Origin: Cylindrodendrum hubeiense
Lineage: Eukaryota > Ascomycota > Sordariomycetes > Hypocreales > Nectriaceae
Assembly (NCBI GenBank): GCA_014621425.1
Contig: JAANBB010000139.1
Span: 1 to 64,000, forward strand
Reading direction: 5' to 3'
Length of the DNA: 64,000 nt
Both the position numbers and the translations under genes were made by a program. Numbering within the stretch: the first letter of the stretch is position 1; the number at the start of each line of letters is the position of its first letter. Under the pieces are notes generated by a model that saw only the letters and a program-made list of their open reading frames with translations, had not been told where the DNA came from and ran no database searches. Positions 1 to 11,596 of the stretch are shown here, in pieces.

Positions 1-298
1 CAGGGGAGCGCGAGCACCGCAGCGCCCTTCAGCCGCCCAGCCGCCGAATGGGGGCAACACGGCCGGGGGCGTCTTGTGTCTCTCGGCCACCCCATTGTTA
101 CAACCAGCCAACCGCGACTCATCTCTCACACAACTGACGACCCCCAGCGAACGACGAGAGCTGCGACGATTCGATCCAATCTCCCGCGATCCTCTGAGTT
201 GCTTCTCCCATGCTCCCGCTGTCCCGCTGAGCCTCGTCCCTCTTCCCTCTGCCATCACTACCCCAGACCGGTGAAGCTGTTCGTCGTTGATCGTTCAT

Positions 299-400
299 CC
301 TCCGCCTCCGCCTCCGCCTCCTCGACATCCGTCTTCGTCCCATCTCCCCCCCGACGGCTCCCAGCAGCCGACGCACATACGCACGCACGCACGCACGCAC
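299..400. repeat. Simple repeats: (CCTCCG)n run and (GCAC)n microsatellite
   Basis: A CCTCCG-type run lies at about 299-325 and a GCAC tetranucleotide run at about 380-400. Both sit in the probable 5' leader or first intron of the BTB gene that follows. A TAG at 407-409 could be the 3' splice site of that intron. Confidence 0.7.
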
Positions 401-409
401 CCGCAATAG

Positions 410-2076
410 CATAAATCCGCCACACTGTCTGAGTCGCAGGAAGCTGGTATTGGACCGTCCGTGTCCTTGGAGTTTGAGAAGACGACGCCTTCAACCACAT
501 CCTCGTCGGCCTCGAGCAGCATCCACACGTCGATCCGCCGCCTCGACACCCCCGATCCCGACGCCCACATCCTCCTGAGCGACCAGTCCCCGCCGCCGCA
601 GTATCCCGCCTCCGAGGCGTCCTCCTCCCGGCCCCCGCCGTTCTCGTCGCTCTTTTCCCCGCCAGACCACGCCCCCGAGCGCGTCGGCAAGTTTGTCGCT
701 GTTGTCGTTGAAGGAGAAGCATCTGGTTCCACAGCCGCACCCGCATACGAATCATCTGCTCCGCGAGAATCTCGGCCTTTCGACCCGGACCACTCTGCCA
801 GGGCCTTTCGCGACCCCGTCGCTGAGACCAAACGCGCGCTCCCCAGGGATACTAAAGGGGACTCAAGTCGCGACGACGACTCTGAACCGCCGCCGGCATA
901 TTCGGAGGGTGATAGTCCCCTCCTCTCTTTCTCGTACCTGATGGCAGCCGCCGGAGGAGCCTCGAGTATTATTACTCAGGTGCAACAAGCCGGACCGCCT
1001 GTCAACACCATTGGAGGTGAGTTGCAGCATGCTCCTGTTGGGGAGCTGGAGGCTATATGGAGATGACAAATTGGCTGACTGATGACCTTCTAGACGTTGG
1101 AGCCGACGAAACTATTTCTCTGGACCTACGGTACGCATGTCTGGAATGAGACGAGCTCAGTTTTGTTGGCGCGAGACTAACGGCGTGAATAGGGGTACCC
1201 GGTTCTGCCTCTCCCGAGACGAATTGCTCACCTTGCCCGAATTTGTGTTGCTCTCCCTATTCCCCAACGGACTATTTCCCGAGGGACGCTCAGGCGGTTT
1301 CGCAGACGGCGATGTCGTGCAAGTAGACGTACGTCAAACGCCCCTTCTTGCGTTGACCTGGAGCACCCTCTAACATGCGCAATAATAGTATGACCCAGCT
1401 TCGCTCCAATACATGCTGGACTTCTTCCGGGGCGTTGCCGAGTCTATCCCCACAGATTCCTCGCCCAACTCTCCCCCAGAGGAGGACGTTGTTCCCCTCG
1501 GAGGTGCCCCTCGAGACGACGCCAAGCGCGCTGGCATCATTGTGCTGCGCGAGGATCTCGACTTCTACGCCATTCCCCCGCGACCCGACATTGACCAGAT
1601 CAACATGATCGAGGTCAAGCGCGCCGCCGCCCAGGCGCTGCAGCAGCAGGACGGCATCTTCTCCGGCCTCAAGCGCAGCGACGAGCCCGGCACGACCGAG
1701 GCCCATCTCATTGAGATGCTGACCGCAGGGTAAGCCCACATCCTAGTTCCCCCAATCGCAAGCCTTATCAATTGCTTACAATCTTCACAGAGGCTTTGAC
1801 CACGACGACACCTGGGGCCACCGCGCAGGTGAGCCTAACAAGGCTGTTATCTGCAGTCTCGCTCTGGCCCGCCTGCGCAGCGACATCCGCGGTAACGAGA
1901 TGGGCACCAACGCTATGGGTATGGCCCAGAAGCTGCTGCTCTTCTGGCGTAAGCCCGCTCGACGCTGCTGGTGGGAGGGTGTTGAGCTCGAGAACGTTGC
2001 TGGTGTAGAGGGCAAGCTCAAGGTCTGGATCCGAAGGGTGTGGACGCTTGAGATGAGCGTCATTGGCTTGCGTTAA
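410..2076 (+). CDS. whi2: Whi2-like BTB/POZ-domain growth-regulation protein (5' end unresolved)
   Basis: Resembles the fungal Whi2 family, cytoplasmic BTB-fold proteins that act with phosphatases in stress and nutrient (TORC1/Ras) signalling. Exons: 410(?)-1016, 1094-1130, 1193-1328, 1389-1729, 1791-2076; all joins keep frame. The N-terminal third is Ser/Pro-rich and disordered. The BTB core starts at the ISLDLRGTRFCLSRDELLTL stretch and includes LSLFPNGLFPEG and YDPASLQYMLDFFRG, typical of this family. The C-terminus, rich in Trp and Arg, ends in EMSVIGLR. The frame is open from 410 but has no ATG until 941, so either a 5' exon (possibly before the window) splices in near 410 or 439, or translation starts at 941. 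Coding-like sequence from 425 onward favours an upstream exon. The family call is good; the start is uncertain. Confidence 0.82.
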
Positions 2077-2683
2077 AAAAAAGCTGTTGCTGGGAGGTGT
2101 CTCTTTTTCGTTTATTATCATCATCCCCCACCTTCCATTCCCCATTTTACTATTTTTCGAGACCCGAGTCGACAGGAGCGTTAGTTGAGGTCGTTGGTTG
2201 GGAACACGCGTAGAGAAGGGTCGACAGAATTGCGGGCGGGCGTCAGGGTGCCACTGGACTCGGCTTTTTCTCGTCGATTCACACACACAAAGAATGTATG
2301 TAGCTTCTCTTTCGGCTTCCTTTTTGAAGATTTATGTTTTGGTTGCATGCGCGAGTCCCACGCTGTTTGCTCTGAGCTGAAGTCCTGTCCCTGTGTATGC
2401 TGTTTGCTGGTTCTCGAATAGAGTCTTGCCACTCACACATCCAATAACAACTATGTCGAAAGGGAACTATCAACAATACACCTAATATGACATTTCAGCA
2501 GAGGAAATCCAGGAAGACCAATTATTAGTGTTTATATATCCCGATTCTACCTTTCATTCAGTTTATTTATTAGGCCTACGAGTGAAAGTATGCATTTATG
2601 TTTGAGAAGTATGCCCACTGGCTAGGTGCATGATTTAATAGGTGCTAAAATTTGTATCTGCGAATAACAATATAAAATAAATT
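2077..2683. other. 3' flank of the Whi2-like gene
   Basis: No gene seen. Probable 3' UTR with poly-A/T runs just after the stop, then AT-rich spacer. Confidence 0.5.
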
Positions 2684-4016
2684 GTGCCTCAACTATTCAT
2701 TGTTGCAGTCCAGCTGGTCAAGGTAGACGTCGACGGTTCCTCCACTGGATCGCCTGGCTCCTTTAGTTCCCAGACCGGCGGTTACGTTGAGGACTTCAAT
2801 AAACAACTTCGACACCCGCCCATATATCCTTCGGCCAGTGTCCATCCAGATAGCTCTGATCTACTCCAGGACTGGACACGACGGATTCAATGACTGTATC
2901 ACCCATTGAAGATGTAATTGACTCTGGCCATCGAGTCGCCTGGAACCTATTGTTTTCCCACGTGCATGACAGAAGATCAGTGTCAAGGGTAATGAAGACT
3001 TGGGGCATGCCTTTGACTACTCTCTGCAAGAGATTGAACCAATCCTTCTATATAGAGATATTTCGAGGATGTCAAACCTGATAGGAAGGGTTTTCGCATC
3101 GACCGCATTCGAATTCACCTGCAACGTGTGCGCAACGAGCATGCGAAGGATGTCGATGTTGCTCAGGTTATTCTCCTTACATGTCTCCCTGATCTCGATA
3201 TTAGCCTGCCTAGCATCGAGTTTGAGAGCGATACTACCGATGATGTCAATCCACGAGACTGCTCCTCGATTTCTTTGGTATAGTCGTCACAGCTCAGAGC
3301 TCAAGGCCTAGTTATTGAGTTCCATGCCGGTAAACTTGAGATATGACCAAAGCGAACAATCTTTGGTGTCCTCGTTTACTTCGCGTCCAACTTCAACTAG
3401 TTTACACCACGCAGCCACCCCCTCGGGGACGTGTCTAAGCCTCCAGCACGTAGTTGAAGAAGTAACTCTAGATTGCCAGATGCAATTGGCTTTTTCAGAG
3501 CAGCGGCAACCAAAACTACCTCCGGAAACGATGATAGGCGAAGTCGGTCTTAGTATCGCATCCTCTGTGGAGATACATGCAGAAGAACTGGATGGATATT
3601 TACTGAATATTGCTTTTATCAAGGGTGTTGAGACTTCCGGGAAGAGACGACCTAACAGGAATGTATCGGTAAATACAAAGGGCTCTAAACGACGATGAAA
3701 AGTCTCTCTCGCCGACGAAGACGATGCGCATGAAGCAGCGCTCGCAACAAGGAAGCAACCTGGGACAGGGGACGATGAATCTTATCTGGTGATATAAGCT
3801 ATCAAATGTTCTGGGCAGGACCCTTTGGAGAATGAATATCACCTCTCACTTTTGTTTGAGGGCTGTCTTGTAGGAGTAGCCCTTGAGCATGCATTTCGAC
3901 GGCTATGTTCTAATTCATCCCGTGGTTATTGGCCTGAAAACGAGGTAGCCAGCTTCATTGCTCGCAATGAATATTATTGCAAGAACTCATTCAAACATGC
4001 ATCTCCCAAAGCTTAA
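2684..4016 (+). pseudogene. Decayed coding region, unknown protein
   Basis: Protein-like stretches follow one another on the + strand but in different frames, with no plausible splice sites linking them. At 2708-2893 there is a segment with GYVEDFNKQLRHP. At 2890-3020 another has VAWNLLFSHVHDRRSVSRV. Around 3010-3100 a shifted frame reads FDYSLQEIEPILLYRDISRM. Around 3095-3280 a third frame reads RIHLQRVRNEHAKDVDVAQ, then LPDLDISLPSIEFE. At 3315-3698 a further frame holds 127 codons. This looks like one gene broken by several small indels. I do not recognise the family. An active gene with unusual introns is possible but less likely. Confidence 0.35.
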
Positions 4017-4845
4017 TACCATTCAATCCCTCTGGATCCGATCACAACAACCACGGAGCGCGTTCAGACCAGTAGCGCTCTATAACCCTGACATCATCCG
4101 GGAATGTGAATTTCTCCCATTATAGAATCGAAATATTTGATCCATGGCTAGATACCCTGCTATATGACCCCTGCTATATGATATGGAACTCTCTGATACT
4201 CACAACCAACCGAGTCGGCAGTTTTGACGAAGCATTCGAATCGCGTAACAAATACCAATACATTATGTCAATCTAGATTAACCCTCCCCAAAATGAATTT
4301 GGAATGGGTATGACTTCAATATGAGGAGTGTTGCAATTCGCACATCGGCTGTTATTTGGGCGTCGATAAATGTGACCGGTATTACTACCTATTACCCTTA
4401 ACCAAGCAAGCCGCCATGGTGATGGACGGCTGAACTGAGCTCACTGGCTACCTGTGCATTCTCATGCTATCTGGTTTCATGACTCAGGTTTCCTGCATTG
4501 AGAACCCCTCCACTTCTGCGGGCGTCCCCCAGACAAGCCAGTCCAGGGGTTGCCGGTTCCGCCGTCGCTAAATTGCGGCCGTGGGTTTATTTTGAGTGAG
4601 GCGATGCGATAAACTGATAAACGCGGCTGATTACATGATGCAGATGCACCAATCAATGGTCGGGCTGAAATACCCCGCCAAGCGTAAGCGGCCATCAGAC
4701 GTGGACCCCGCCAACCCTGAAGCTCAGCTCTGAGTCAACAGCCGAAGTCGCGAAATTCCTCCTACAAATACCAACGTGGCCGACTGCGCATCTCTTGAAT
4801 ATTGCCCAACCGAGCCGTCTCCAGTCTGACAGAATCCAAGCAAAA
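4017..4845. other. Intergenic, tyrosyl-tRNA synthetase promoter side
   Basis: No gene seen. Near 4157-4182 the motif CTGCTATATGA occurs twice in tandem. The last ~100 bases are the probable 5' leader of the next gene. Confidence 0.5.
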
Positions 4846-6258
4846 ATGGCAACCATGGAGCCCGCAGAGCGCCTTGCCCTCATCCGCGAGAACCTCGCCG
4901 AGATCCTGAACCCCGAGATCATCGAGAAGATCCTCACTGATGGAGGGAACCCCAAGATCTACTGGGGTAAGCACTCTAATTCTCCCAGAACCGCCTTGCC
5001 TGCGATTGTGCTTTCGCGAACCAATACTGACCGTCGCCTCGCCAGGTACCGCTACCACCGGACGTCCTCACTGCGGCTACTTCGTCCCCGCCATCAAAAT
5101 CGCCCAGCTCCTGGCTGCTGGTTGCGACGTCACCGTGCTTCTCGCTGACATCCACGGATTCCTCGACAACCTCAAGGCCCCCATTGAGCTCGTCCAGCAC
5201 CGCGCCGAATTCTACCGACTTACCATAACCGCAATTCTTCAAGCCGTCGGAGTGTCCACCGACAAGCTCAAGTTTGTGCTTGGCAGCTCCTACCAGAAGA
5301 GCGCCGAGTATGTCATGGATGTTTACAAGCTGTGCTCTTTGGTCTCAGAGCACGACGCCAAGAAGGCTGGTGCCGAGGTGGTAAAGCAGACCAGCAATGC
5401 TCCTTTGAGTGGCCTCCTTTACCCCATTCTCCAAGTCCTGGATGAGCAGTACCTAGACGTCGATGCCCAGTTTGGAGGTGAGTGTTTTTTCGGTGAAGAA
5501 AACCCCAGGACTGTGCTAATCTGTTTCAGGTCTTGACCAGCGCAAGCTGTTTACTGCTGCCAAGGACTGGCTGCCCAAGATTGGATACGCGCAGGTATGT
5601 TCGTTGATTTCGGATTGGATGAATCTTGGCTAACATATTCCAGCGTGCCCATCTCCTTAACCCGATGGTTCCTGGTCTTCAGGGTGGAAAGATGAGTGCC
5701 AGTGACCAAGGTAAGGACGATCGATATTGCTACCCATGATACACACCCTGACTCCAAACAGATAGCAAGATTGATCTGCTCGAAACCCCCGAAAATGTCA
5801 CCAAGAAGATCCGTAAGGCGACGGCCGCTCCCAAGGTGGTTGAAGAAAACGGAATTTTGGCCTTTGTGGAATTCGTTCTCCTTCCTAGCTCAGCACTGCG
5901 TGGAAACCGGGGATTCCAGGTTGACCGCGAGCGTGACGGTCTAGAACCGTTGGTTTACACTTCAATTGCCCAGATGCATGATGATTACAGGAACGACGTG
6001 GTATGTTTAATTCATCGATTGCCCATATGCTATGCCATTAAATGCTAATCAAATCGGTAGCTTTCTCCTCAAATCCTGAAGCCTGCAGTAGCAAAGGCTC
6101 TCAATGAGCTTATGGCTCCGATCCAAGAGGCCTACCAGGCTTCAGCCGAATGGCAAGAAATCACCCTGAAGGCCTACCCGCCTCCACCGAAGAAGGAGAA
6201 GAAGGTCAAGGACAGGGGTTCTCGATTCCCTGGTGCCAAGCCGGAAGAAGCGAAATAA
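4846..6258 (+). CDS. TYS1: Cytoplasmic tyrosyl-tRNA synthetase
   Basis: Charges tRNA-Tyr with tyrosine in the cytosol (class I aminoacyl-tRNA synthetase). Six exons: 4846-4966, 5046-5477, 5530-5594, 5644-5710, 5762-6000, 6061-6258, giving 373 residues, close to the usual ~390. The ATG at 4846 is in a good context and gives the conserved N-terminus with [11 protein letters not shown]. Class I signatures are visible: GRPHCGY replaces HIGH, and GGKMSAS is the KMSKS loop. [11 protein letters not shown] and the [16 protein letters not shown] region form the tyrosine pocket. The tail is Lys-rich ([19 protein letters not shown]), as in yeast and animal cytosolic enzymes. It faces the HET gene tail to tail. 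Housekeeping gene, high confidence. Confidence 0.96.
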
Positions 6259-6664
6259 TTACAAGAAGCTGGCCGTCCGAACGGAGCTTGATAGAGGTGT
6301 AGGTTGAGTTGTGGCAACGAGATGATCTATAGAGAAAAGAAAGAAAGATATTTGATTCTGAGCAAACTGATTGCACTTGTTTCTTTCTTTCTTAGACGCG
6401 TTGACTTTATCAACTGGATGATGAGTGCAACGCGTGCTTGAATGCAACTGATATATCTTAACCTCCAAACCTTTAACAATGACTTTCACAAATTGATTTT
6501 TGAATACAAATCCTGGGGTCCACATTCAACTTTGTTATGAGTTTCTGGTCCACTTCGACCCATACGAATCCGTAACAGAAGAGTGAATTTACTTAAATTG
6601 CTGCACACCACGCGTCCTAAACTGAAACCGAGTAGCCGCCATTGATGCAATCAGTATATTCCGC
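6259..6664. other. Convergent intergenic space
   Basis: No gene seen. It holds the 3' ends of the tyrosyl-tRNA synthetase (+) and the HET gene (-). Confidence 0.5.
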
Positions 6665-8500
6665 CTATGCGAAGTTCAAATAAACATCTTGATCTGAGAC
6701 TAGCGCTTTCTGGTGCATTAGGCCATGAACATAACATTCCCCACGCAGTGTGTGCACACCCGATGTCTCGTGGACGACAAATGGCGTTTTCAATCCGTGG
6801 ATGAGGTAGATGGACGCACCAGCTGATACGTGAGTAGAGCCTAATCCTAGTCGCCCGCCTTTTGTAACGAAGAATGTCCGGTCGCGACATATCTCTTCCA
6901 AGAGGTATCCGTAACGTGCAGAACCACCTGAGCTGTCGTTCGAATATTCGATGCTGTTGAATTCCGTATCGTACAAACATCTGCTGGCCCAGTGTTGAAA
7001 TAGGCGACAGACCTCTGCCGGCTGCACATTTGATCTTCCACGTTCGGTGGGAGTCACTCTTGCATCCATCACCAATGTTTTGGCGAACATAGACTCAAAC
7101 TCATCGCAGCCAAGAGCTGCCTTCGCAATGGTGAACCAGACCCTGAAAAGGTAGTGTCCAGTCTTACCAAGGTACTTGCACAGCGAGTAGTAAGGAGGTC
7201 CACACACTCTGATCTTGTCCACCAGAAGAGCACGAACCCGCAAAGTCTGAGAGAATTCATCGATAATGTAATCAGCACTCGAAGCCGTCGCTGAAAACTG
7301 AACTTGTGCCTTGTCTCCAGGGTCTGACAAGAGCACAAACGGTCGCGGCTGTACACGCCAATCGGGCACCCACGAGGGCAGATCATCTGCAGGAAGACGG
7401 GGCTTTAGATTGAAAGCATCATTTGCTTTCGAGTAGGAATAGATTACACCGTCCCCACAGCCAGCAAAATGTAAAATGTCCAGGCTCTTTGTGTGTTGAA
7501 TGTACCCCTTGGCAAATCTCACATATAAATCGGGGCCAGTGATGCTGTAACTCGGTTTGAACCATGTGTGACTTGGGTCATTACGGAAAACAAGCCCAAA
7601 TAGAGCGTGCAACCGATCGTGGCTTTTCTGGCAGTCCCATGTGCTCAGCATCTGGGCCAAGTGAGGAAATGAACAGGATTCTCCAGCTAAGCCCTGTTCT
7701 CTCAGCTGGCCAAGCTTAAAGGCATGTCGGAAGGGCTTCAACAACCAGGGCGCAGGTGGGTCATGAACAACCGAAGATAGAGATTTAATAGCTGTGAAGA
7801 AATCTTTTCCCGGAATGGCCAAATCACCGCATCGGAATTCAAGGTCAGATGCCAGTACAACTTCCTGAACTATCCACAGTCTGCGAAACCAGGGTAGATT
7901 TGCCAAAGTAGTTACTGCGTCAAGTAGAGCTTTCTTCGGGTTGAATATGTCCGTGATGCTATTCAAGTAGCCAGCGTGTATCAGTTCGTTGAAATCTCTT
8001 TCCCAATCCGAACAAGCTTTTGTGTCAGCCCCTTGAGAGGTTATAGCCAGGATACGCAAGAGCTTGAAGACATAATAGCTATCCTTGTCGTGAAGACCAA
8101 GCCAGCATATCACTCGCTGAGCTTGGGTGAAGATTCTTGACATTAACTCAACTTGTTGCTCTCGTTCCGTATAATTTTCCTGGTTAATGCAGATTTGATC
8201 TATCCAAATCAACACTACAGTGGCATCGGATGCAAGCTCTTCCAAGGCCTGAAATAGAGATTGTCTGATTCTCAATGAATGATTGCCAACTTGGAGTACT
8301 GGATCATTTGGTGACGCATCTCCCCATACGTAAGATAGCGCTGAATAGTCCGGATGGTCATCCAGTTTGGTAGTCGTGAGATGACCATGGATCTGTTGGT
8401 TCTTGGAGTCAAGGCGCGTGAGCTCGAGCAGTCGGATACTGCTCGAGTGGTCTAGTTGAGTATAAAGCGTTGGTGAGCTCATGTCTGGACTGTACATCAA
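6665..8500 (-). CDS. HET-domain (heterokaryon incompatibility) protein
   Basis: A single-exon gene of 611 residues. The N-terminal half has the three HET blocks: YSALSYVWGD (about 52-61), IWIDQICINQ (about 98-107) and the block ending AQRVICWLG (about 116-135). HET domains are related to TIR-like folds and trigger cell death after fusion of incompatible hyphae. The C-terminal part has no repeat or transmembrane pattern that I recognise. The ATG at 8500 has a second ATG six codons on, and either could be used. A GH3 relic lies just upstream on the other strand, so this is a turnover-prone stretch. The domain call is secure; the actual role is not known from sequence. Confidence 0.93.
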   Translation of the reverse strand: MMYSPDMSSPTLYTQLDHSSSIRLLELTRLDSKNQQIHGHLTTTKLDDHPDYSALSYVWGDASPNDPVLQVGNHSLRIRQSLFQALEELASDATVVLIWIDQICINQENYTEREQQVELMSRIFTQAQRVICWLGLHDKDSYYVFKLLRILAITSQGADTKACSDWERDFNELIHAGYLNSITDIFNPKKALLDAVTTLANLPWFRRLWIVQEVVLASDLEFRCGDLAIPGKDFFTAIKSLSSVVHDPPAPWLLKPFRHAFKLGQLREQGLAGESCSFPHLAQMLSTWDCQKSHDRLHALFGLVFRNDPSHTWFKPSYSITGPDLYVRFAKGYIQHTKSLDILHFAGCGDGVIYSYSKANDAFNLKPRLPADDLPSWVPDWRVQPRPFVLLSDPGDKAQVQFSATASSADYIIDEFSQTLRVRALLVDKIRVCGPPYYSLCKYLGKTGHYLFRVWFTIAKAALGCDEFESMFAKTLVMDARVTPTERGRSNVQPAEVCRLFQHWASRCLYDTEFNSIEYSNDSSGGSARYGYLLEEICRDRTFFVTKGGRLGLGSTHVSAGASIYLIHGLKTPFVVHETSGVHTLRGECYVHGLMHQKALVSDQDVYLNFA

Positions 8501-8639
8501 TTTCTTTAGGCGATATAGTTGGTGACGGTGTCAGGACATTTCCAGAACATTCAACATCAGAGATGGGCAGATAAATGAGGGGCTTTTCCCGAAAGTAAAA
8601 CAAAATGCCCAACAGTCAGCCTTGGGCATATCGGGCATT

Positions 8640-9290
8640 GTTCGAGGCTGAGCGTCAGGCCGCCACAGCTGACGAGAATGACGCAAAGAAATTTGGCCGA
8701 GCCGGGTTTCGGAGACCACATTGGGGGTTGACTATAGAACATCTCTGTTGGGTATCGGTATTACGAGAAGGTGGATATAGCTATTTTACCCCCTTTCGGG
8801 TGAACATTGACTTTGACCCGTGTATTTTGCGTGAGTATGGCAGCTGGCCATTTGATCCAGCCATGGCCTCTCATATACCACCCTCGAATACGCCAACCTG
8901 AAGTTGACTCTCTCATGTAGCCCTTGACATGAAAACCTCGGGCACGGTTGCTGGAGCAGAAGCCATTCAGCTTTATGTGGCCGCTGATGAGGCCACATCG
9001 TCGATCGGTAGGACAAAGAAGGAGCTGAAGGGGTTCAGCAAAGTGTGTCTGCATCCTGGACAGACGCGCCGAGTAGAGATAATTATAGATCGGGTTATAA
9101 TGGCGTTCTAGGATGAGGGGTTTGCTTGTTGGGTGTGCGAGAAAGGAGCGTACAAGGAACTGGCTGGATCGAGCATCCGGAGACTTATTTTACAGGGGGA
9201 GTTGAAGTTGGAGGAGATGTCTATGGGGTCTGACTTTTGGAATAGGAATATTTTATTAGCTTGTAGAGGAAGCATGAAACAAATGGATAC
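8640..9290 (+). pseudogene. GH3 beta-glucosidase relic (C-terminal part only)
   Basis: Remains of the C-terminal third of a family 3 glycoside hydrolase. At about 8750-8815 a frame reads GYRYYEKVD then PPFG, matching the GYRYY...LFPFGHGLSYT block of GH3 enzymes. Just before it, a shifted frame reads VDYR. From about 8926 the fibronectin-III-like domain is clear: SGTVAGAEAIQLYVAAD, KKELKGFSKVCLHPGQT, VEIIIDR. A stop at 9109-9111 interrupts it. Downstream the same frame continues with WVCEKGAYKELAGSS and GELKLEE. The N-terminal catalytic domain is absent, and at least one frameshift and one stop separate the pieces, so no enzyme can be made. The homology is to a plant-polymer or glucoside-degrading enzyme. 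Confidence 0.8.
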
Positions 9291-9299
9291 GGGACTCCC

Positions 9300-9917
9300 T
9301 CTCCCTTTGCCTTTTTATCCCCCAAGCGTTATTAGCATGCGTGGACCATGTGAATGTGCATTGGCTCGTCACCACTCTGACATTTGCTGAGGTTGGAACT
9401 GACGTATTGTTGACATGCCGGCCGCGGCCAGCTTTGGAAGCTGGCCGGAAGTTTGGGCGGAAGCGGTCCCTCGACTAGCTTGACAATATGCAACCCGCTG
9501 ACACCTCGGAACATGGGTGCCGTCAACTTAGCCTATTTAGATCATTGAAGCATGGATGTGGCGACCCACTAGACTAGGATTGTCTCTTAAATCGTCAACT
9601 CACTAGAGCTTGATCCACCCTCGGGCAAGCTCCCCGATGGCATCTTGGACTCAGGTGATGGCTTGCACTATCCCCGAGTGCACCTCATCTGCCGATTACG
9701 GGGCTTATCTTGGTTGACGAATCAGTATCCACCTACATCGTGACCGTTCTTTGCCTTGTTCTCACTCTGTCGTTCGTCTCGGCCTTATTTCACCCGTTCC
9801 GTGGAGCTTAACCTCGTAGGCCGTCTTGTGTGTGTATATAGTACCCCAAATCTTCCCTTGACCATTTTCACGTCGGCAGTACGGCGTTTCGTTCTCGTCT
9901 TCATTGGTCTATGCATC
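9300..9917 (+). promoter_or_regulatory. Promoter region of the DHA1-type MFS gene
   Basis: No gene seen. A TATA-like element (TGTATATAGT, about 9833-9842) lies ~80 bases before the ATG at 9918. Confidence 0.4.
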
Positions 9918-11596
9918 ATGATTGACCAAGCGTCGCACCCTCCAGGCACACCGTCGCGTCATTCCTCGCTTTCCCAGACCCTGCCGCCGCCCATCATGTC
10001 TGGACGTCCCGAATCAGATCTTGAGAAGAATCCTCTCCCAGATACAACCCCGACAGAGAAGCCTCCACCACCAACCGCAGGTCAGGAAAACGCAAACATA
10101 GTCGATTGGGAGGGCCCTGATGATCCTGAAATGCCGGTCAACTGGCCAAATTCTAGGAAATGGTCTAACCTCATGGCCGTTTCAACGCTTACTCTGCTGA
10201 CGTTCGTCTCATTCCAATTCCTTTTGACACCCTAAGAATAGACATCTGACTTAATGGATTCAACAGACCATTCGCTTCCTCAATGCTTGCACCAGCAGTT
10301 CAGCAAGTCATGCAACAAATGGGCGAAACAAATCGCGATATCGGCTCCTTGTCTGTGTCAATCTATCTTCTCGGCTACGCTTTTGGTCCTCTCTTTCTTG
10401 CGCCACTCAGCGAGATTTACGGTCGTCTTCCCTTGTACCATATATGTACCGTGCTCTTCATCATCACCAACGTTGCATGTGCCTTGTCTATCAACATCCC
10501 CATGCTCATCGCTTTTCGTTTCCTCACGGGCTTAGTGGGCGCCTGCCCATTGACAGTTGGACCGGGAAGTGTCACAGATTGTTTCAGGCAGAAAGAGAGG
10601 GGCAGAGCCATGGCTGCCTGGACTATGCCTGTGTTATTAGGGCCCAGTCTCGGCCCTGCTGTTGGAGCCTATGTCTCAAGAGGTCTTGGCTGGAGGTGGA
10701 ATTTTTGGCTCCTAGTTATCATGGTAGGTTTCGCTTCACCTCCGCGACTTATTTGCTTGCACTAAAACTGATCCATATAGACTGGCGCAGTTTTCATTAT
10801 CTGTCTCTTTGTACAGAGAGAAACTCATCCTCCAACCCTCCTCAAGAAGAAGATGAAGAAGCTGCATTTACACGGCAATCCTGAAACCCGTTCCGCGAAG
10901 GATGTCAACAAACCACACTCTGAACTCTTCAAAAAAAGCCTCACCCGACCCTTAAAGATGCTCTTCCTATCACCCATCGTCCTTGGTCTCTCGCTTCTCA
11001 CGGCAGTCGCCTACGGAACTCTCTATCTTCTATTCACCACCACAACTGAGCTTTTCCAGACCAAGTACGGTATAGTTACCAACGTGGGACTGGTCTATCT
11101 CGGGTTCGGCTGTGGCCAGATTGCGGGACTCTTCCTCTTCGGAGCAGTGTCCGATACCATCGTTAGAAGAATGGCCAAGGGCGGCGAGATGAAGCCCGAG
11201 TATCGTCTCCCGCTCATGATTCCTGGCGGCGCAACTATACCAATTGGGCTCCTGATTTACGGTTGGACCGCACAGTTCCGGATCTTTTGGTTTGTGCCAA
11301 TTATCGGTACCTTTTTAATCGGCTTCGGCATGATTATGGTATTTACTTCGGTGGGGACGTATCTCGTCGATGCGTTCCCCACTCATGCCGCCAGTGCAAC
11401 GGCAGCAAACACGGTGCTTCGCAGCGTTGGCGGTGCGCTGTTGCCTCTCGCTGGCCCGAGGATGTACGAGGCGCTAGATCAGGGATGGGGTAATACGTTG
11501 CTTGCAGGGGTTTCTTTGGGGATGATGGGAATGATTGTTGTGGCGTACAAGTATGGCGAACGACTGAGAATGAGTTCAAAATACCAACTCGATTAG
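9918..11596 (+). CDS. MFS transporter, DHA1 (drug/polyamine:H+ antiporter) type
   Basis: A plasma-membrane proton antiporter of the 12-helix DHA1 family. Exons 9918-10201, 10267-10723, 10781-11596 encode 518 residues, normal for the family. The cytoplasmic N-tail is Pro-rich and ends in DDPEMPVNWPNSRKW, the usual lead-in to helix 1. Motif A-like PLSEIYGRLPLY lies between helices 2 and 3, and VLLGPSLGPAVGAYV resembles motif C of antiporters. A charged central loop (KKKMKKLHLHG) precedes the second half. The first intron has an unusual GTTCGT donor, but it is the only join that restores the PFASSMLAPA helix. The substrate cannot be told from sequence; expected classes are multidrug, polyamine or secondary-metabolite export. 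Confidence 0.92.

Noticed and set aside
295..831. Long minus-strand frames opposite the Whi2-like gene
   Set aside because: Arg/Gly-rich shadow translations of a GC-rich coding strand, with no motifs.
1290..1739. 149-codon minus frame
   Set aside because: It spans introns of the Whi2-like gene on the other strand; a shadow.
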